Shown here: positions 1 to 7,618 of the stretch, piece by piece | Numbering within the stretch: position 1 is the first letter of the stretch | Layout of the letters: every line of letters begins with the position of its first letter | Assembly: GCA_002344345.1 (NCBI GenBank) | Contig: DDTL01000022.1 | Coordinates: 1 to 27,151, forward strand | Length of the DNA stretch: 27,151 bases | From: Saprospiraceae bacterium UBA2365 | GTDB lineage: Bacteria; Bacteroidota; Bacteroidia; Chitinophagales; Saprospiraceae | Reading direction: 5' to 3' | The notes under the pieces: generated by a model | Told to the model about the DNA's origin: nothing | Databases searched by the model: none | What the model saw: the letters and a program-made list of their open reading frames with translations, nothing else | Made by a program: the position numbers and the translations under genes

Positions 1-240
1 AGGTTCACATAGGAAGGAGAAAAATCTATGTGCTTATGTGTTAAAATCTATGTACCTATGTGTTAAAAAATACAATTCACCACATAGAAACATAGGAACA
101 TAGGTTCACATAGGATGGAGAAAAACCTATGTGCCTATGTGGTAAAAAAACTGATTCACCACATAGAAACATAGGAACATAGGTTCATATAGGATGGAGA
201 AAAACCTATGTGCCTATGTGGTAAAGAGAAATTCACCACA
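1..240. repeat. Tandem hairpin-forming repeats
   Basis: About 2.6 copies of a unit that starts AGGTTCACATAGGA (positions 1, 102 and 181) and ends with a CACCACATAG-type block. The period is 101 then 79 bp; the first copy is longer because a CTATGTG segment of about 22 bp is duplicated. Each unit carries complementary blocks (ACCACATAG with CTATGTGGT, ACATAGG with CCTATGT), so every copy can fold into a long hairpin. The array is cut by the left edge, so its full size is unknown. The final copy decays into unique sequence after 240. No reading frame is evident. It lies downstream of the mocA-like gene and could act as a transcription barrier, but that is inference. Confidence 0.85.
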
Positions 241-287
241 TAGATAATGAACTGATTAAGCTTAATACAAATGATGTTTTATTGAAT

Positions 288-872
288 TTAAGACCCAATA
301 AAATTTTCAAGATCTTCCTTGGTGTTGATATTCACCAGGATGTTTTTATCTTCGGTTTCCACACAGTGAGTCGGATAGAAAGCTATAAAATCCCTCAGTG
401 AAATTGCCAGATCCTTCAGTTCCAAAAGATCCTTCGCAATTTTTTCGGAAGTTAATATCGGATGTCCGCCTTTTCCTTTGTACTTAGGTTTAATAAGATC
501 CGCTTTATGCCTGTTTTCATAGAGTAAGTTCAACAAATGCGGACTGGCAAATGGATTATCGATATTCTGTATAAAGAAAAACCCCTTTCCTCCGGCAGCA
601 TGGATCCCGGTCTGCAGGGAAAACAAACGACCTCTTTCTGGGTATTCATTGATGACGATCAGGTAATCCTTATACCTTTCCTTACAATCAGTCAAAAATC
701 CAGCATCTTCGGAGTTGAGTACCAAAATGATCTGCTTGCAGTCAACATCCAGATATTGACGGATAATGTGATCCAAAAAACTTACCCCGTCAGGCATCAG
801 CAGCTTTAATTTTGGCTGGCCCATCCGGCTGCTTTTCCCGGCAGCCAATATGATTACGGTGCAATCATTCAT
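288..872 (-). CDS. MocA/YgfJ-like molybdenum-cofactor nucleotidyltransferase
   Basis: A 194-residue protein of the MobA-like NTP-transferase fold. The N-terminus holds the nucleotide-binding signature LAAGKSSRMGQPK (residues 10-22). A central NIDNPF is the usual metal-binding acidic region, and GGHPIL after it matches the GHP motif of the MocA branch, which transfers CMP (or GMP) to molybdopterin. Length is typical of the family (about 190-200). ATG at 872 is the natural start. The gene is divergent from the YgfK-like gene, and MocA/YgfJ homologues commonly accompany YgfK in clusters for selenium-dependent molybdenum hydroxylases, which supports a cofactor-maturation role. The exact nucleotide transferred cannot be read from the sequence. 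Confidence 0.85.
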   Translation of the reverse strand: MNDCTVIILAAGKSSRMGQPKLKLLMPDGVSFLDHIIRQYLDVDCKQIILVLNSEDAGFLTDCKERYKDYLIVINEYPERGRLFSLQTGIHAAGGKGFFFIQNIDNPFASPHLLNLLYENRHKADLIKPKYKGKGGHPILTSEKIAKDLLELKDLAISLRDFIAFYPTHCVETEDKNILVNINTKEDLENFIGS

Positions 873-891
873 TTTTTATTCACTTACCACT

Positions 892-899
892 CAAAAGTA
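892..899 (-). promoter_or_regulatory. -7 promoter element of the mocA-like gene
   Basis: On the minus strand this reads TACTTTTG, an exact match to the Bacteroidota -7 consensus TAnnTTTG. It lies 19 nt upstream of the ATG at 872, giving an expected leader of about 13 nt. No good -33 TTTG is seen at the right distance. It is back to back with the ygfK -7 box at 930-937. Confidence 0.5.
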
Positions 900-929
900 C
901 TGATAAATGCACAACTCAGTTCTTTTTAG

Positions 930-937
930 TATATTTG
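930..937 (+). promoter_or_regulatory. -7 promoter element of the ygfK-like gene
   Basis: Reads TATATTTG, an exact TAnnTTTG match, 21 nt before the ATG at 959. The TTG at 935-937, which would open the longest reading frame, is part of this box. It should therefore lie upstream of the transcript start and cannot be the start codon if the promoter is real. An ACTGA/TCAGT inverted repeat (899-903 and 916-920) sits between the two divergent -7 boxes and could be an operator; that is speculative. Confidence 0.5.
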
Positions 938-958
938 TTAACATACAAATTGCCGGAT

Positions 959-3900
959 ATGACAGATAAATTCTCTATCACCCCTTTAAACCGCCTGTTG
1001 CGGATGATCCTGGAACAATATGATCTCCACCGCAGTATCTTTGGAATACCGGAGGAGTTGTTCTTTCGCCCGGATGAACATCCAGGACTGGCCAGACTTC
1101 ACCTGGACCAGTTGCTCGAAAGCCCGGTTGGGGTGGCTGCCGGCCCGCATACCCAACTCGCTCAGAATATCGTGGCTGCCTGGTTGACGGGAGCCCGTTT
1201 CATAGAACTGAAAACCATTCAGACACTTGACGAACTGGAGATCTCCAAACCCTGTATCGACATGCCGGATGAAGGGTACAACTGTGAGTGGTCCCAGGAG
1301 CTTAAAATACATGAATCCTTCGACCAATACCTGAATGCATGGATCATCATCCACGTGCTGAGGCATAAATTCGGTTGGGCTAATGGTGAATTTCCCGGAG
1401 TGATATTCAATATGAGCGTGGGATACAATTTTGAAGGTATCCTGAAAGAGAATGTGCAGTGGTATCTGGAAAATATGAAGGATACTGCAGGTATTTTAGC
1501 TTCCAAAACGGATCAGATCAGACACATTTATCCGGATATTGACGAAATCCGGATCAATCCCTGTATTTCAGACAACATCACCCTGTCTACCATGCATGGT
1601 TGCCCGCCCGATGAGATTGAAAAAATTGCGGCCTACCTTATCCGGGAGAGAAAACTTCATACAATTGTAAAACTCAATCCGACGCTCATCGGTCGGGAAA
1701 TGATGAACGATATCATGCAACGATCTGGTTTTGAGACCATTGTTCCGGACATCGCGTTTGAACACGATCTGAAATATGAAGACGGAACCGCGATGATCGC
1801 CAGGCTGAAAGCTTTGGCAGAAAAAGAAGATCTTTATTTCGGGGTAAAATTGACCAATACGCTGGAAAGTGTCAACCACAGGGATGTATTTTCACCCGAA
1901 GAGAAAATGATGTATATGAGTGGAAGGGCTTTGCATCCCGTGTCTGTTAACCTTGCCGGAAAATTGCAGGAAACCTTTGAAGGTCAACTGAATATTTCCT
2001 TTTCAGGCGGTGCTGACGCTTTCAATGTGGCGGATGTATTGAAAAGCGGCCTTTTTCCCGTCACTGTTTGTACGGATCTGTTAAAACCGGGTGGATATGG
2101 CAGGTTGAGCCAGTATTTTGCCGGGCTTACAAAAGAAATATATAATGGTAAACATTTTGAATACCTCAAACATTACGCAAAACAAACCCTCGGGGATCAA
2201 AAATACAAAAAAAGTACCCTTCGTGAACTCAGTATAAAATCTACCAGAGCATTAGGCGCATTTGATTGTATATCAGCGCCATGTGTGGAAACCTGTGCAA
2301 CCCATCAAGGCATTCCTGATTACCTTTACCATACTTCCAAAGGGTCATTCGGACAGGCGATGCAGGTGATCCGGGAAACCAATCCCTTTCCACACTCTAC
2401 CGGGATGATCTGTGATCACCTCTGTCAGACCAAATGTACCCGTATCAATTATGACAGCCCTGTTTTGATCAGGGAAATCAAGCGGTTCAATGCAGAAAAC
2501 GCCCCGGATATGGTTAAAACCCCGGATTTTATCAGTATAACCAACAAAAAAGCAGCCGTCATCGGTGCAGGTCCATCCGGGTTATCCTGTGCCTATTACC
2601 TGGCGATCAACGGGATTCAGGTAAAAGTCTATGAGTCCAAACCGGTTCCGGGAGGCATGGTTTCGGGCGCCATTCCAGCTTTTCGTCTGACGGAAGAGGC
2701 ATTTAACCTGGATATCCGAAAAATTGTTGATGCGGGTGTGGAGATTCACTATGATCAGACGGTTGAGAAGCCTTTTTTCAAGCAATTGCAAAAAGAAAAT
2801 GACTTAATCTATATCGGTTCCGGCGCTCAGAAGTCAAGTCCTTTGAATATTCCCGGCATTGAAGCCGAAGGTGTTTTGGATCCGTTGGAATTTCTGTTCA
2901 GTGTGAAACAGGGAAGGGAAACCGGGATCGGTCAACAAGTGATCATCATCGGCGGGGGAAATACCGCCATGGATGCTGCCCGGACAGCCTTACGGCTTGT
3001 TGGTCCTGAAGGAAAAGTGACCATTGTTTACCGGAGAACGATCCGGCAGATGCCTGCAGACATGGGGGAGATCCGGGCAGTTCTGGATGAAGGGGTGGAG
3101 GTGATCGAACTGGCTGCTCCGCTGGAGGTGGTGGTGAAGGACGGAAAAGCCTGTGCATTGCGCAGTATCCGAATGGAAACCGGAGAAAAGGATGCTTCGG
3201 GAAGACTTTCAGTGAAGGAGATACCGGGATCTGAGTTTGATGTTCCGGCAGATACCGTCATTCCGGCGATCGGTCAGATGCTGAACATCGATTATCTGGA
3301 TGAGGAAATGCTGAAAACATCCAAAGGCAGTTATGCAACCCAAATTCCCGGCGTGTATATCGGAGGAGATGCCATGCGTGGCGCCGCAACGGCTATCAAA
3401 GCGATCGGTGATGGCAGGAAGGCCGCTGAAGAGATCCTGCAAAATGCCGGATTGATGAAACAAAAGGAAGTTCATGCCGGCAGGCAAGCACATGATCATC
3501 GGGAATTGATCATCAAAAGAACTCAAAGGGTTTACGGAACTGAACCGGTTGAGATCCCATTTGAGGACAGAAAGCATTTCAACCTGGTGAGCAAAACCAT
3601 GGACGAAAAGGAAGCATTGGAGGAAGCCGCACGATGCCTTTGGTGTGATGAATTGTGTAGTATCTGTACCACTGTTTGCCCGAATCTGGCTTTGCAAACG
3701 TATTTTACACAACCAGGCTCCTACCCGGTTGGAAAGATCATTTCTGACGGGGAAAACCACCGCTTGCAAGATCCTGCAAACTTTGACATCAGACAAAAAT
3801 ACCAGATCCTGCACATAGCAGACTGGTGCAATGCATGTGGCAACTGTGTGACATTTTGTCCTACTTCCGGGGCGCCATTCCGGGAAAAACCACATGTTTA

Positions 3901-4186
3901 CCTCGATAAAACAGCTTTTGAAACGGAAAAAGATGGTTTTTTTGCTGAACGGAAACCTGATGGAATGTGCATCAAGTCATATCACGAAGGGAAATGTTAT
4001 CAGTTGGCCAAAACCGCGGAAGGGCTGGTTTTCAGTTCGGATCAGTTCAGCATCAAAATGGATGCTTCAGGTATGGAGATCAGGGATATTGAAAGCAGAT
4101 CAGGGCAGGCCTTTGAAGCCGATCTTGAGGTTGGTGTGCGGATGAAGCTGATTTTGGAAGGATTGGAAAAGATGGGGTTATGCTAA
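959..4186 (+). CDS. ygfK: YgfK-type putative selenate reductase subunit (flavin/Fe-S oxidoreductase)
   Basis: A 1075-residue protein resembling E. coli YgfK (about 1030 aa) along its length. Residues 1 to about 420 are a dihydroorotate dehydrogenase-like domain containing VGVAAGPHTQLAQN and FIELKT. Then comes a GltD-type module: an Fe-S cysteine region (C437, C442, C446 and further Cys), the FAD loop GAGPSG near 536 and the NADPH loop GGGNTA near 665. Two C-terminal cysteine clusters (WCDELCSICTTVCP near 895 and CNACGNCVTFCP near 957) suggest 4Fe-4S centres. The protein is probably cytoplasmic and moves electrons between NAD(P)H and a partner enzyme. YgfK is linked to selenium-dependent molybdenum hydroxylases and purine metabolism in other bacteria; selenate reduction is an older, uncertain label. 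ATG 959 is preferred over TTG 935 because it matches the family N-terminus and follows a promoter box. Confidence 0.9.
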   Translation: MTDKFSITPLNRLLRMILEQYDLHRSIFGIPEELFFRPDEHPGLARLHLDQLLESPVGVAAGPHTQLAQNIVAAWLTGARFIELKTIQTLDELEISKPCIDMPDEGYNCEWSQELKIHESFDQYLNAWIIIHVLRHKFGWANGEFPGVIFNMSVGYNFEGILKENVQWYLENMKDTAGILASKTDQIRHIYPDIDEIRINPCISDNITLSTMHGCPPDEIEKIAAYLIRERKLHTIVKLNPTLIGREMMNDIMQRSGFETIVPDIAFEHDLKYEDGTAMIARLKALAEKEDLYFGVKLTNTLESVNHRDVFSPEEKMMYMSGRALHPVSVNLAGKLQETFEGQLNISFSGGADAFNVADVLKSGLFPVTVCTDLLKPGGYGRLSQYFAGLTKEIYNGKHFEYLKHYAKQTLGDQKYKKSTLRELSIKSTRALGAFDCISAPCVETCATHQGIPDYLYHTSKGSFGQAMQVIRETNPFPHSTGMICDHLCQTKCTRINYDSPVLIREIKRFNAENAPDMVKTPDFISITNKKAAVIGAGPSGLSCAYYLAINGIQVKVYESKPVPGGMVSGAIPAFRLTEEAFNLDIRKIVDAGVEIHYDQTVEKPFFKQLQKENDLIYIGSGAQKSSPLNIPGIEAEGVLDPLEFLFSVKQGRETGIGQQVIIIGGGNTAMDAARTALRLVGPEGKVTIVYRRTIRQMPADMGEIRAVLDEGVEVIELAAPLEVVVKDGKACALRSIRMETGEKDASGRLSVKEIPGSEFDVPADTVIPAIGQMLNIDYLDEEMLKTSKGSYATQIPGVYIGGDAMRGAATAIKAIGDGRKAAEEILQNAGLMKQKEVHAGRQAHDHRELIIKRTQRVYGTEPVEIPFEDRKHFNLVSKTMDEKEALEEAARCLWCDELCSICTTVCPNLALQTYFTQPGSYPVGKIISDGENHRLQDPANFDIRQKYQILHIADWCNACGNCVTFCPTSGAPFREKPHVYLDKTAFETEKDGFFAERKPDGMCIKSYHEGKCYQLAKTAEGLVFSSDQFSIKMDASGMEIRDIESRSGQAFEADLEVGVRMKLILEGLEKMGLC

Positions 4187-4212
4187 TGACAAGATTTTGG
4201 TTCAATTCCGCC

Positions 4213-4236
4213 GATAAAAATCCATTTGTTTTTATC
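4213..4236 (+). terminator. AT-rich hairpin downstream of ygfK
   Basis: GATAAAAA (4213-4220) and TTTTTATC (4229-4236) form a perfect 8-bp stem with an 8-nt loop, 27 nt after the ygfK stop. The stem is AT-rich and no clean T-run follows, so it is only a weak terminator candidate. The stretch from 4237 to 4349 shows no convincing gene. Confidence 0.3.
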
Positions 4237-4349
4237 ACAAACTTTAGCAATTTCAGATAATCTATCTTCTGTTTGTACTCAAAATCTTACTGGTTTATTT
4301 TTTACCAGATTTAGCTATAGTTTCTTTTTATTAGTTTGCATTCAACTTT

Positions 4350-4409
4350 CTACCACATGGGGCGTGGCGGCTTCAAGCCGAAATGACCTTAAGTCCATTG
4401 TTGTAGAGC
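4350..4409 (-). repeat. attC-like imperfect palindrome after the WG-repeat gene (site C)
   Basis: An imperfect palindrome of about 60 bp. The left arm CTACCACATGG (4350-4360) is nearly complementary to CCATTGTTGTAG (4395-4406), with internal small stems (CGGCTT/AAGCCG around 4369-4380). It begins 5 nt past the WG-gene stop codon. GTTGTAGAGC at 4400-4409 is the exact reverse complement of GCTCTACAAC at 5287-5296, on the other side of the WG gene. A matched pair of ends like this is the hallmark of an integron cassette and its own attC. The inner arm lacks a clean GTT core, so it is degenerate. Confidence 0.45.
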
Positions 4410-4414
4410 GTACT

Positions 4415-5281
4415 TTAATCATTACACCTATACTCATTTCCGTCTTTATTTACATAAAAATATTCCATTCCTAGAGTAACCATAAATAACGCTTCAGAGC
4501 TCCAATACCAATCTTTTGACAACATGTAAAAATTCTCACTCTGTTCTTTGATTGAATCATACTTAGGCACCAGAACTATTTCTCCTTTCGTATTAATCAA
4601 ACCATATTTACTGTTGTTAGTAATTAGATAAAACTGGTTTCCCTGCCTGCCCATTTGCTTTGGATAGACATTCTCAAAATTGTAATCATGAATAATTTCA
4701 CCGCTATAATCAAAGATACTCCAGCCTTTTTCATCTTCAAGAGCCAAGTAATTCGAGCCTATTTCTTGGTAGTTTAAAAATTTTGACTCTTGTAGAATCT
4801 TACAGCTATCATCATTAAAATCATCACATATGTATTTAACAAATCCAAATTTCCCATTTCTCTCATGCAAGTACAACTCTGCCATTCCTCTATTGTAACC
4901 AATTTGAACGCAGTCATACAAAACAGTAGATTTTATATGCTTTACCTTAATTCTTCGACCTCTGGTGTCCCAATAACGCCATATTGAATTCTCTCTTGCC
5001 TTTATAAAATCATTTTCTTCGCTGTAGCTTATAATCTCATCAAATCTTATAGGCAGTATCAATTCATCTGCTTCATTTATAAGTCCATATTTATTGTTGA
5101 GACCAACAATTGCAAAACCGCCACTAAAAAGAGTTACGGTATCATATTGAGCTTCAATAATCTCAATCCCTGATCGATTGGAATACCCCCATTTTCCATT
5201 ACACCTATAGGGAATGTAATTGGTCATTTGTGAATATAAGTCACAACTTAGTAATAGCAATATATAAAGTAATGTCTTCAT
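4415..5281 (-). CDS. Secreted WG-repeat protein
   Basis: About 288 residues from the ATG at 5281; an upstream in-frame TTG at 5302 falls inside the attC-like palindrome and is less likely. The N-terminus MKTLLYILLLLSCDLYSQ is a signal sequence. It could be cut at SQ, as is common in Bacteroidota, or lipidated at the Cys of LLSC. The rest carries about five WG-type repeats, recognisable as GKWGYSN, NKYGLINE, GKFGFVKY, GWSIFDYSGE and KYGLINTKGE. WG repeats form beta-rich surface or periplasmic domains of unknown biochemical role. The gene sits alone between two attC-like palindromes in the same orientation as higBA, which suggests a captured cassette. It has a lower GC content than ygfK. No enzyme activity can be inferred. 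Confidence 0.85.
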   Translation of the reverse strand: MKTLLYILLLLSCDLYSQMTNYIPYRCNGKWGYSNRSGIEIIEAQYDTVTLFSGGFAIVGLNNKYGLINEADELILPIRFDEIISYSEENDFIKARENSIWRYWDTRGRRIKVKHIKSTVLYDCVQIGYNRGMAELYLHERNGKFGFVKYICDDFNDDSCKILQESKFLNYQEIGSNYLALEDEKGWSIFDYSGEIIHDYNFENVYPKQMGRQGNQFYLITNNSKYGLINTKGEIVLVPKYDSIKEQSENFYMLSKDWYWSSEALFMVTLGMEYFYVNKDGNEYRCND

Positions 5282-5286
5282 TTTAT

Positions 5287-5361
5287 GCTCTACAACGTCC
5301 AAGGCTATGTGACGGCTGACCGATAGGGAAGCTGTACACCATAGCCGTTGTTATGATCTGG
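5287..5361 (-). repeat. attC-like imperfect palindrome between higA and the WG gene (site B)
   Basis: On the minus strand the core runs from ACAACG through GGCTATG to CATAGCC, a 5-nt TTGGA bulge, and CGTTGT (core 5292-5351). Both stem pairs (ACAACG/CGTTGT and GGCTATG/CATAGCC) are perfect. The asymmetric extra bases on one side resemble the extrahelical bases that orient attC sites. It starts a few bases after the higA stop codon and ends just before the WG start. Its length of about 60-75 bp is in the attC range. The integrase that would use it is not in the window. Confidence 0.5.
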
Positions 5362-5367
5362 CCATTC

Positions 5368-5682
5368 TTATTCACTTATCATTAATTTTTGTTCGTCGAT
5401 CTCTACACTAAATTTTACCTTTGCATCTAAAGCATCGAATACTTTAAGGATTGTTGCAAATCTTGCATCTGTTGCTGAATTCTCCACTTTTGAGATTTGT
5501 GCTTTTTGGACTCCTACAAGTTCACCAAGTTGTTCTTGAGTGAGTTTTTTTGCCTTTCTTGCTTTTCTGATCGCATCACCTAAAAGTTCAATTCGCAATT
5601 CCTGCTCAAATTTTTCTCGCTTTTTAGTTCCACGTTTACCTATGTGCATATCTAAAACTTCATTGAAACTTGTGGTTTGCAT
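5368..5682 (-). CDS. higA: HigA-type XRE antitoxin
   Basis: About 104 residues from the ATG at 5682; a TTG 21 nt upstream would overlap the toxin gene and is less likely. An XRE helix-turn-helix covers about residues 45-95: LTQEQLGELVGVQKAQISKVE is the recognition region, followed by a short beta tail (VKFSVEIDEQKL). The leading 40 residues are basic and probably contact the toxin. It follows higB directly (4-nt gap), the toxin-first order typical of HigBA. It should neutralise the toxin and repress the shared promoter. It ends within about 10 nt of an attC-like palindrome, as cassette-borne toxin-antitoxin pairs do. Confidence 0.88.
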   Translation of the reverse strand: MQTTSFNEVLDMHIGKRGTKKREKFEQELRIELLGDAIRKARKAKKLTQEQLGELVGVQKAQISKVENSATDARFATILKVFDALDAKVKFSVEIDEQKLMISE

Positions 5683-5686
5683 ACTA

Positions 5687-6022
5687 TTATTTTTTTGATT
5701 CAAAATATTTATCTTTTATTGCCTTAGCCCTTAATATTTCAGATTTTTCAGGTTTATCGCTTTTCTTAATGATTCCATGAGTTGCAATTACCAAGGTCTC
5801 AATTTTATTAGTCTTGTCACAAAATGCAAAAATCCTATAGTGAATACCAAAATGTTGAGTTCTGAAATACCATATTCCATCTTGCAATGGCTTGAACAAC
5901 TTCGGATCTTTCCTTGATTTTGCCATTGCCATGTTGAAAAGGATTTTGTCCTTTGCTTTGACAGGAATTTCATTTAGATATTCCAAAGCTTCTGGTAAAA
6001 ACTCTATCTCAAAAAGTTCCAA
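5687..6022 (-). CDS. higB: HigB/RelE-superfamily toxin (Gp49-like)
   Basis: A 111-residue toxin of the phage Gp49/HigB branch of the RelE superfamily. Visible family features are the N-terminal EFLPEALEYLNEIPVKAKDKI helical region, KPLQDGIWYFRTQ, HYRIFAF and the strand LVIATHGIIKKS, followed by a basic C-terminal helix. Members cleave mRNA, often at the ribosome. The frame is closed by a TAG just upstream and has no early ATG, so the start must be the TTG at 6022. The upstream promoter (6039-6070) puts the transcript start only about 11 nt before it. It is co-transcribed with the higA antitoxin. Confidence 0.88.
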   Translation of the reverse strand: MELFEIEFLPEALEYLNEIPVKAKDKILFNMAMAKSRKDPKLFKPLQDGIWYFRTQHFGIHYRIFAFCDKTNKIETLVIATHGIIKKSDKPEKSEILRAKAIKDKYFESKK

Positions 6023-6038
6023 ATTCTAAACGTTTTAA

Positions 6039-6070
6039 TAAAGGTAATAGTTTCTTATTTACGATACAAA
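6039..6070 (-). promoter_or_regulatory. Bacteroidota-type promoter of higBA
   Basis: On the minus strand TTTG (complement of 6067-6070) is followed by exactly 20 nt and then TACCTTTA (complement of 6039-6046). This matches the -33 TTTG / -7 TAnnTTTG layout apart from the last base. The expected start is near 6032, giving a leader of about 10 nt before the TTG of higB. Confidence 0.55.
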
Positions 6071-6195
6071 TTAATTTCCAAGGATCTTTCACTTTTGGTC
6101 GATCATAACTTGTTTATTGTCCCAACAAAAATATATCACCGTTCAGGTTTTTAATCATTTCCAGGCTCCTTTTTTGTCTTATTACCAGTAAGTTA

Positions 6196-6245
6196 TAACA
6201 AACTATAATAAGTCCGATCGCCTTTCTCAAAACGAGAGTTTGTTA
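6196..6245 (-). repeat. attC-like palindrome upstream of higBA (site A)
   Basis: TAACAAACT (6196-6204) and AGTTTGTTA (6237-6245) are perfect 9-bp inverted arms around a 32-bp centre, 50 bp overall. It lies upstream of the higBA promoter, at the place where a preceding attC would be. TTATAACAA at 6194-6202 matches the reverse complement of TTGTTATGA beside site B at 8 of 9 positions, a weaker version of the matched-end pattern seen around the WG gene. The rest of the 6071-6382 gap shows no gene. Confidence 0.35.
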
Positions 6246-6382
6246 ATTGATAAAAGCTCGCTGTCGTATTATTGTTAATGTATGGCTCATGCATTTATGT
6301 ATACATGTGAAAGTTTTTTATTATCAGAAAATGCATGGCTAATGGATTAAGACGTTCCATTGTGGTAAAAATGAATCATCAT

Positions 6383-7516
6383 TCAACTTAACCATTGGAC
6401 AAAATTATCTTTATTGATCAATTCAAAATGGGCGTCAGGATACGCTTTTTTCCACTGAGGTGGAGTTTTAACGCGCGTTTCTTTCCATTTGAATTCGTAT
6501 CCGTATAGTGAACCAGCTCTTTCCTCAACCCAATCGATTTCCTGCTGTTCATACGTTCTCCAAAAGTAATTATTGGAAGAAATCCTTTTATAATTCAGAA
6601 ACTTTAACCGCTCACTGATCATATAGTTTTCCCATAACTGACCAATATCATTTCTGGATTCAACCGGATTAAAATTGGCTATGATCGCATTTCGGATCCC
6701 GTTATCCAGGAAATACCATTTTGAGCTTTTTGTTATCTCTTTTCTTAAGTTTTTACTAAAACCCGGTACTTTATGCAGGATAAAAACTTTACTGAGTATA
6801 TCAAGGTACTTTTCTACCGTATTTTTACTGAGGGCTGATTGTCTTCCCAATTCCTCCAAAGAAACTTCAGAGCCAATTTGAAAGGCGATTAAACGTAACA
6901 GGTTGAATATTTTATGGGAGTTTTTAATGTTTTCAAACACCAAAATGTCTTTCAGCAAATATGAACTAACCATTTCATTCAAATAATCAGCTTTTTCCTG
7001 CCTGTCAGGCAAATGCAGCAATTCAGGGTAGCTGCCATAAACAAGTCTTTCCCTGAGTTTATCTATTTGATTAAAACCCTGACCAGTCTGGTTGAATTCC
7101 CTTTCGGATAATGAATAAAGAATAAAAGTATTTTTTCTTCCGGTTAATGGTTCGCCGGTATCCTGAACAATATCCAAAGATGAAGAACCGGAGATCACTA
7201 TACGCAATCCTTCAATAGAATCTATCATCAGTTTGAGCTTCAATCCGATATCAGGTATTTTTTGAGCCTCATCGATAAATAGAAATCTGAACGAGCCTAA
7301 TAATTGTGAATAGTTTTCAACTGTCCTTATCGCTAATCGGTCATGCACATGAATATCTTCGCCGTTTAGTTTCAAAACAGGTTCATCAATTGTTTTCAAT
7401 AATTCATTCACCAACACCGTTTTACCAACTCTTCGGGCTCCTAAAATGATCGTCACTTTATTGGGCAACAGCTTCTTTTTTATGTTTTCTGATAATTCTC
7501 TGACCAGATATTTCAT
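6383..7516 (-). CDS. AAA-family ATPase with DUF4143 domain
   Basis: A 377-residue protein of the widespread AAA_14/DUF4143 family. The Walker A motif is GARRVGKT (residues 26-33), the Walker B is FLFIDEAQ (D82, E83), and VISGSSS near 108-113 is the sensor region. Residues about 185-330 form a winged-helix and DUF4143 region. The C-terminus has EIDWVEE and YGYEFKWK, resembling a PD-(D/E)XK-like core (D, then ExK). Length is normal for the family. The cellular role of these proteins is not known; they are often found in accessory regions next to toxin-antitoxin genes, as here. The gene ends about 140 nt before an attC-like palindrome and is transcribed alone. Confidence 0.85.
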   Translation of the reverse strand: MKYLVRELSENIKKKLLPNKVTIILGARRVGKTVLVNELLKTIDEPVLKLNGEDIHVHDRLAIRTVENYSQLLGSFRFLFIDEAQKIPDIGLKLKLMIDSIEGLRIVISGSSSLDIVQDTGEPLTGRKNTFILYSLSEREFNQTGQGFNQIDKLRERLVYGSYPELLHLPDRQEKADYLNEMVSSYLLKDILVFENIKNSHKIFNLLRLIAFQIGSEVSLEELGRQSALSKNTVEKYLDILSKVFILHKVPGFSKNLRKEITKSSKWYFLDNGIRNAIIANFNPVESRNDIGQLWENYMISERLKFLNYKRISSNNYFWRTYEQQEIDWVEERAGSLYGYEFKWKETRVKTPPQWKKAYPDAHFELINKDNFVQWLS

Positions 7517-7618
7517 AATACCGTCGATTTAATGACGCAATTTAGTATAATTCCGTCAAACTAACGCGGTTTTTTAGTTTAAATTTGCAATTAATATCAT
7601 TTTTACTTCTTTTGGGTT

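Noticed and set aside
1..240. CRISPR array
   Set aside because: The repeats are long, variable in length and self-complementary throughout, with no set of unrelated equal-length spacers.
935..958. TTG start giving YgfK eight extra residues
   Set aside because: The TTG is part of an exact -7 promoter box, and the family N-terminus matches from the ATG at 959.
3209..3895. 228-codon frame antisense to ygfK
   Set aside because: It lies wholly inside a strongly conserved coding region on the other strand and shows no domain; it is a codon-bias shadow.
4226..4474. 82-codon plus-strand frame after ygfK
   Set aside because: It runs through the attC-like palindrome and into the 3' end of the WG-repeat gene on the other strand, and its product is an odd mix of Ser/Thr and hydrophobic residues with no family match.
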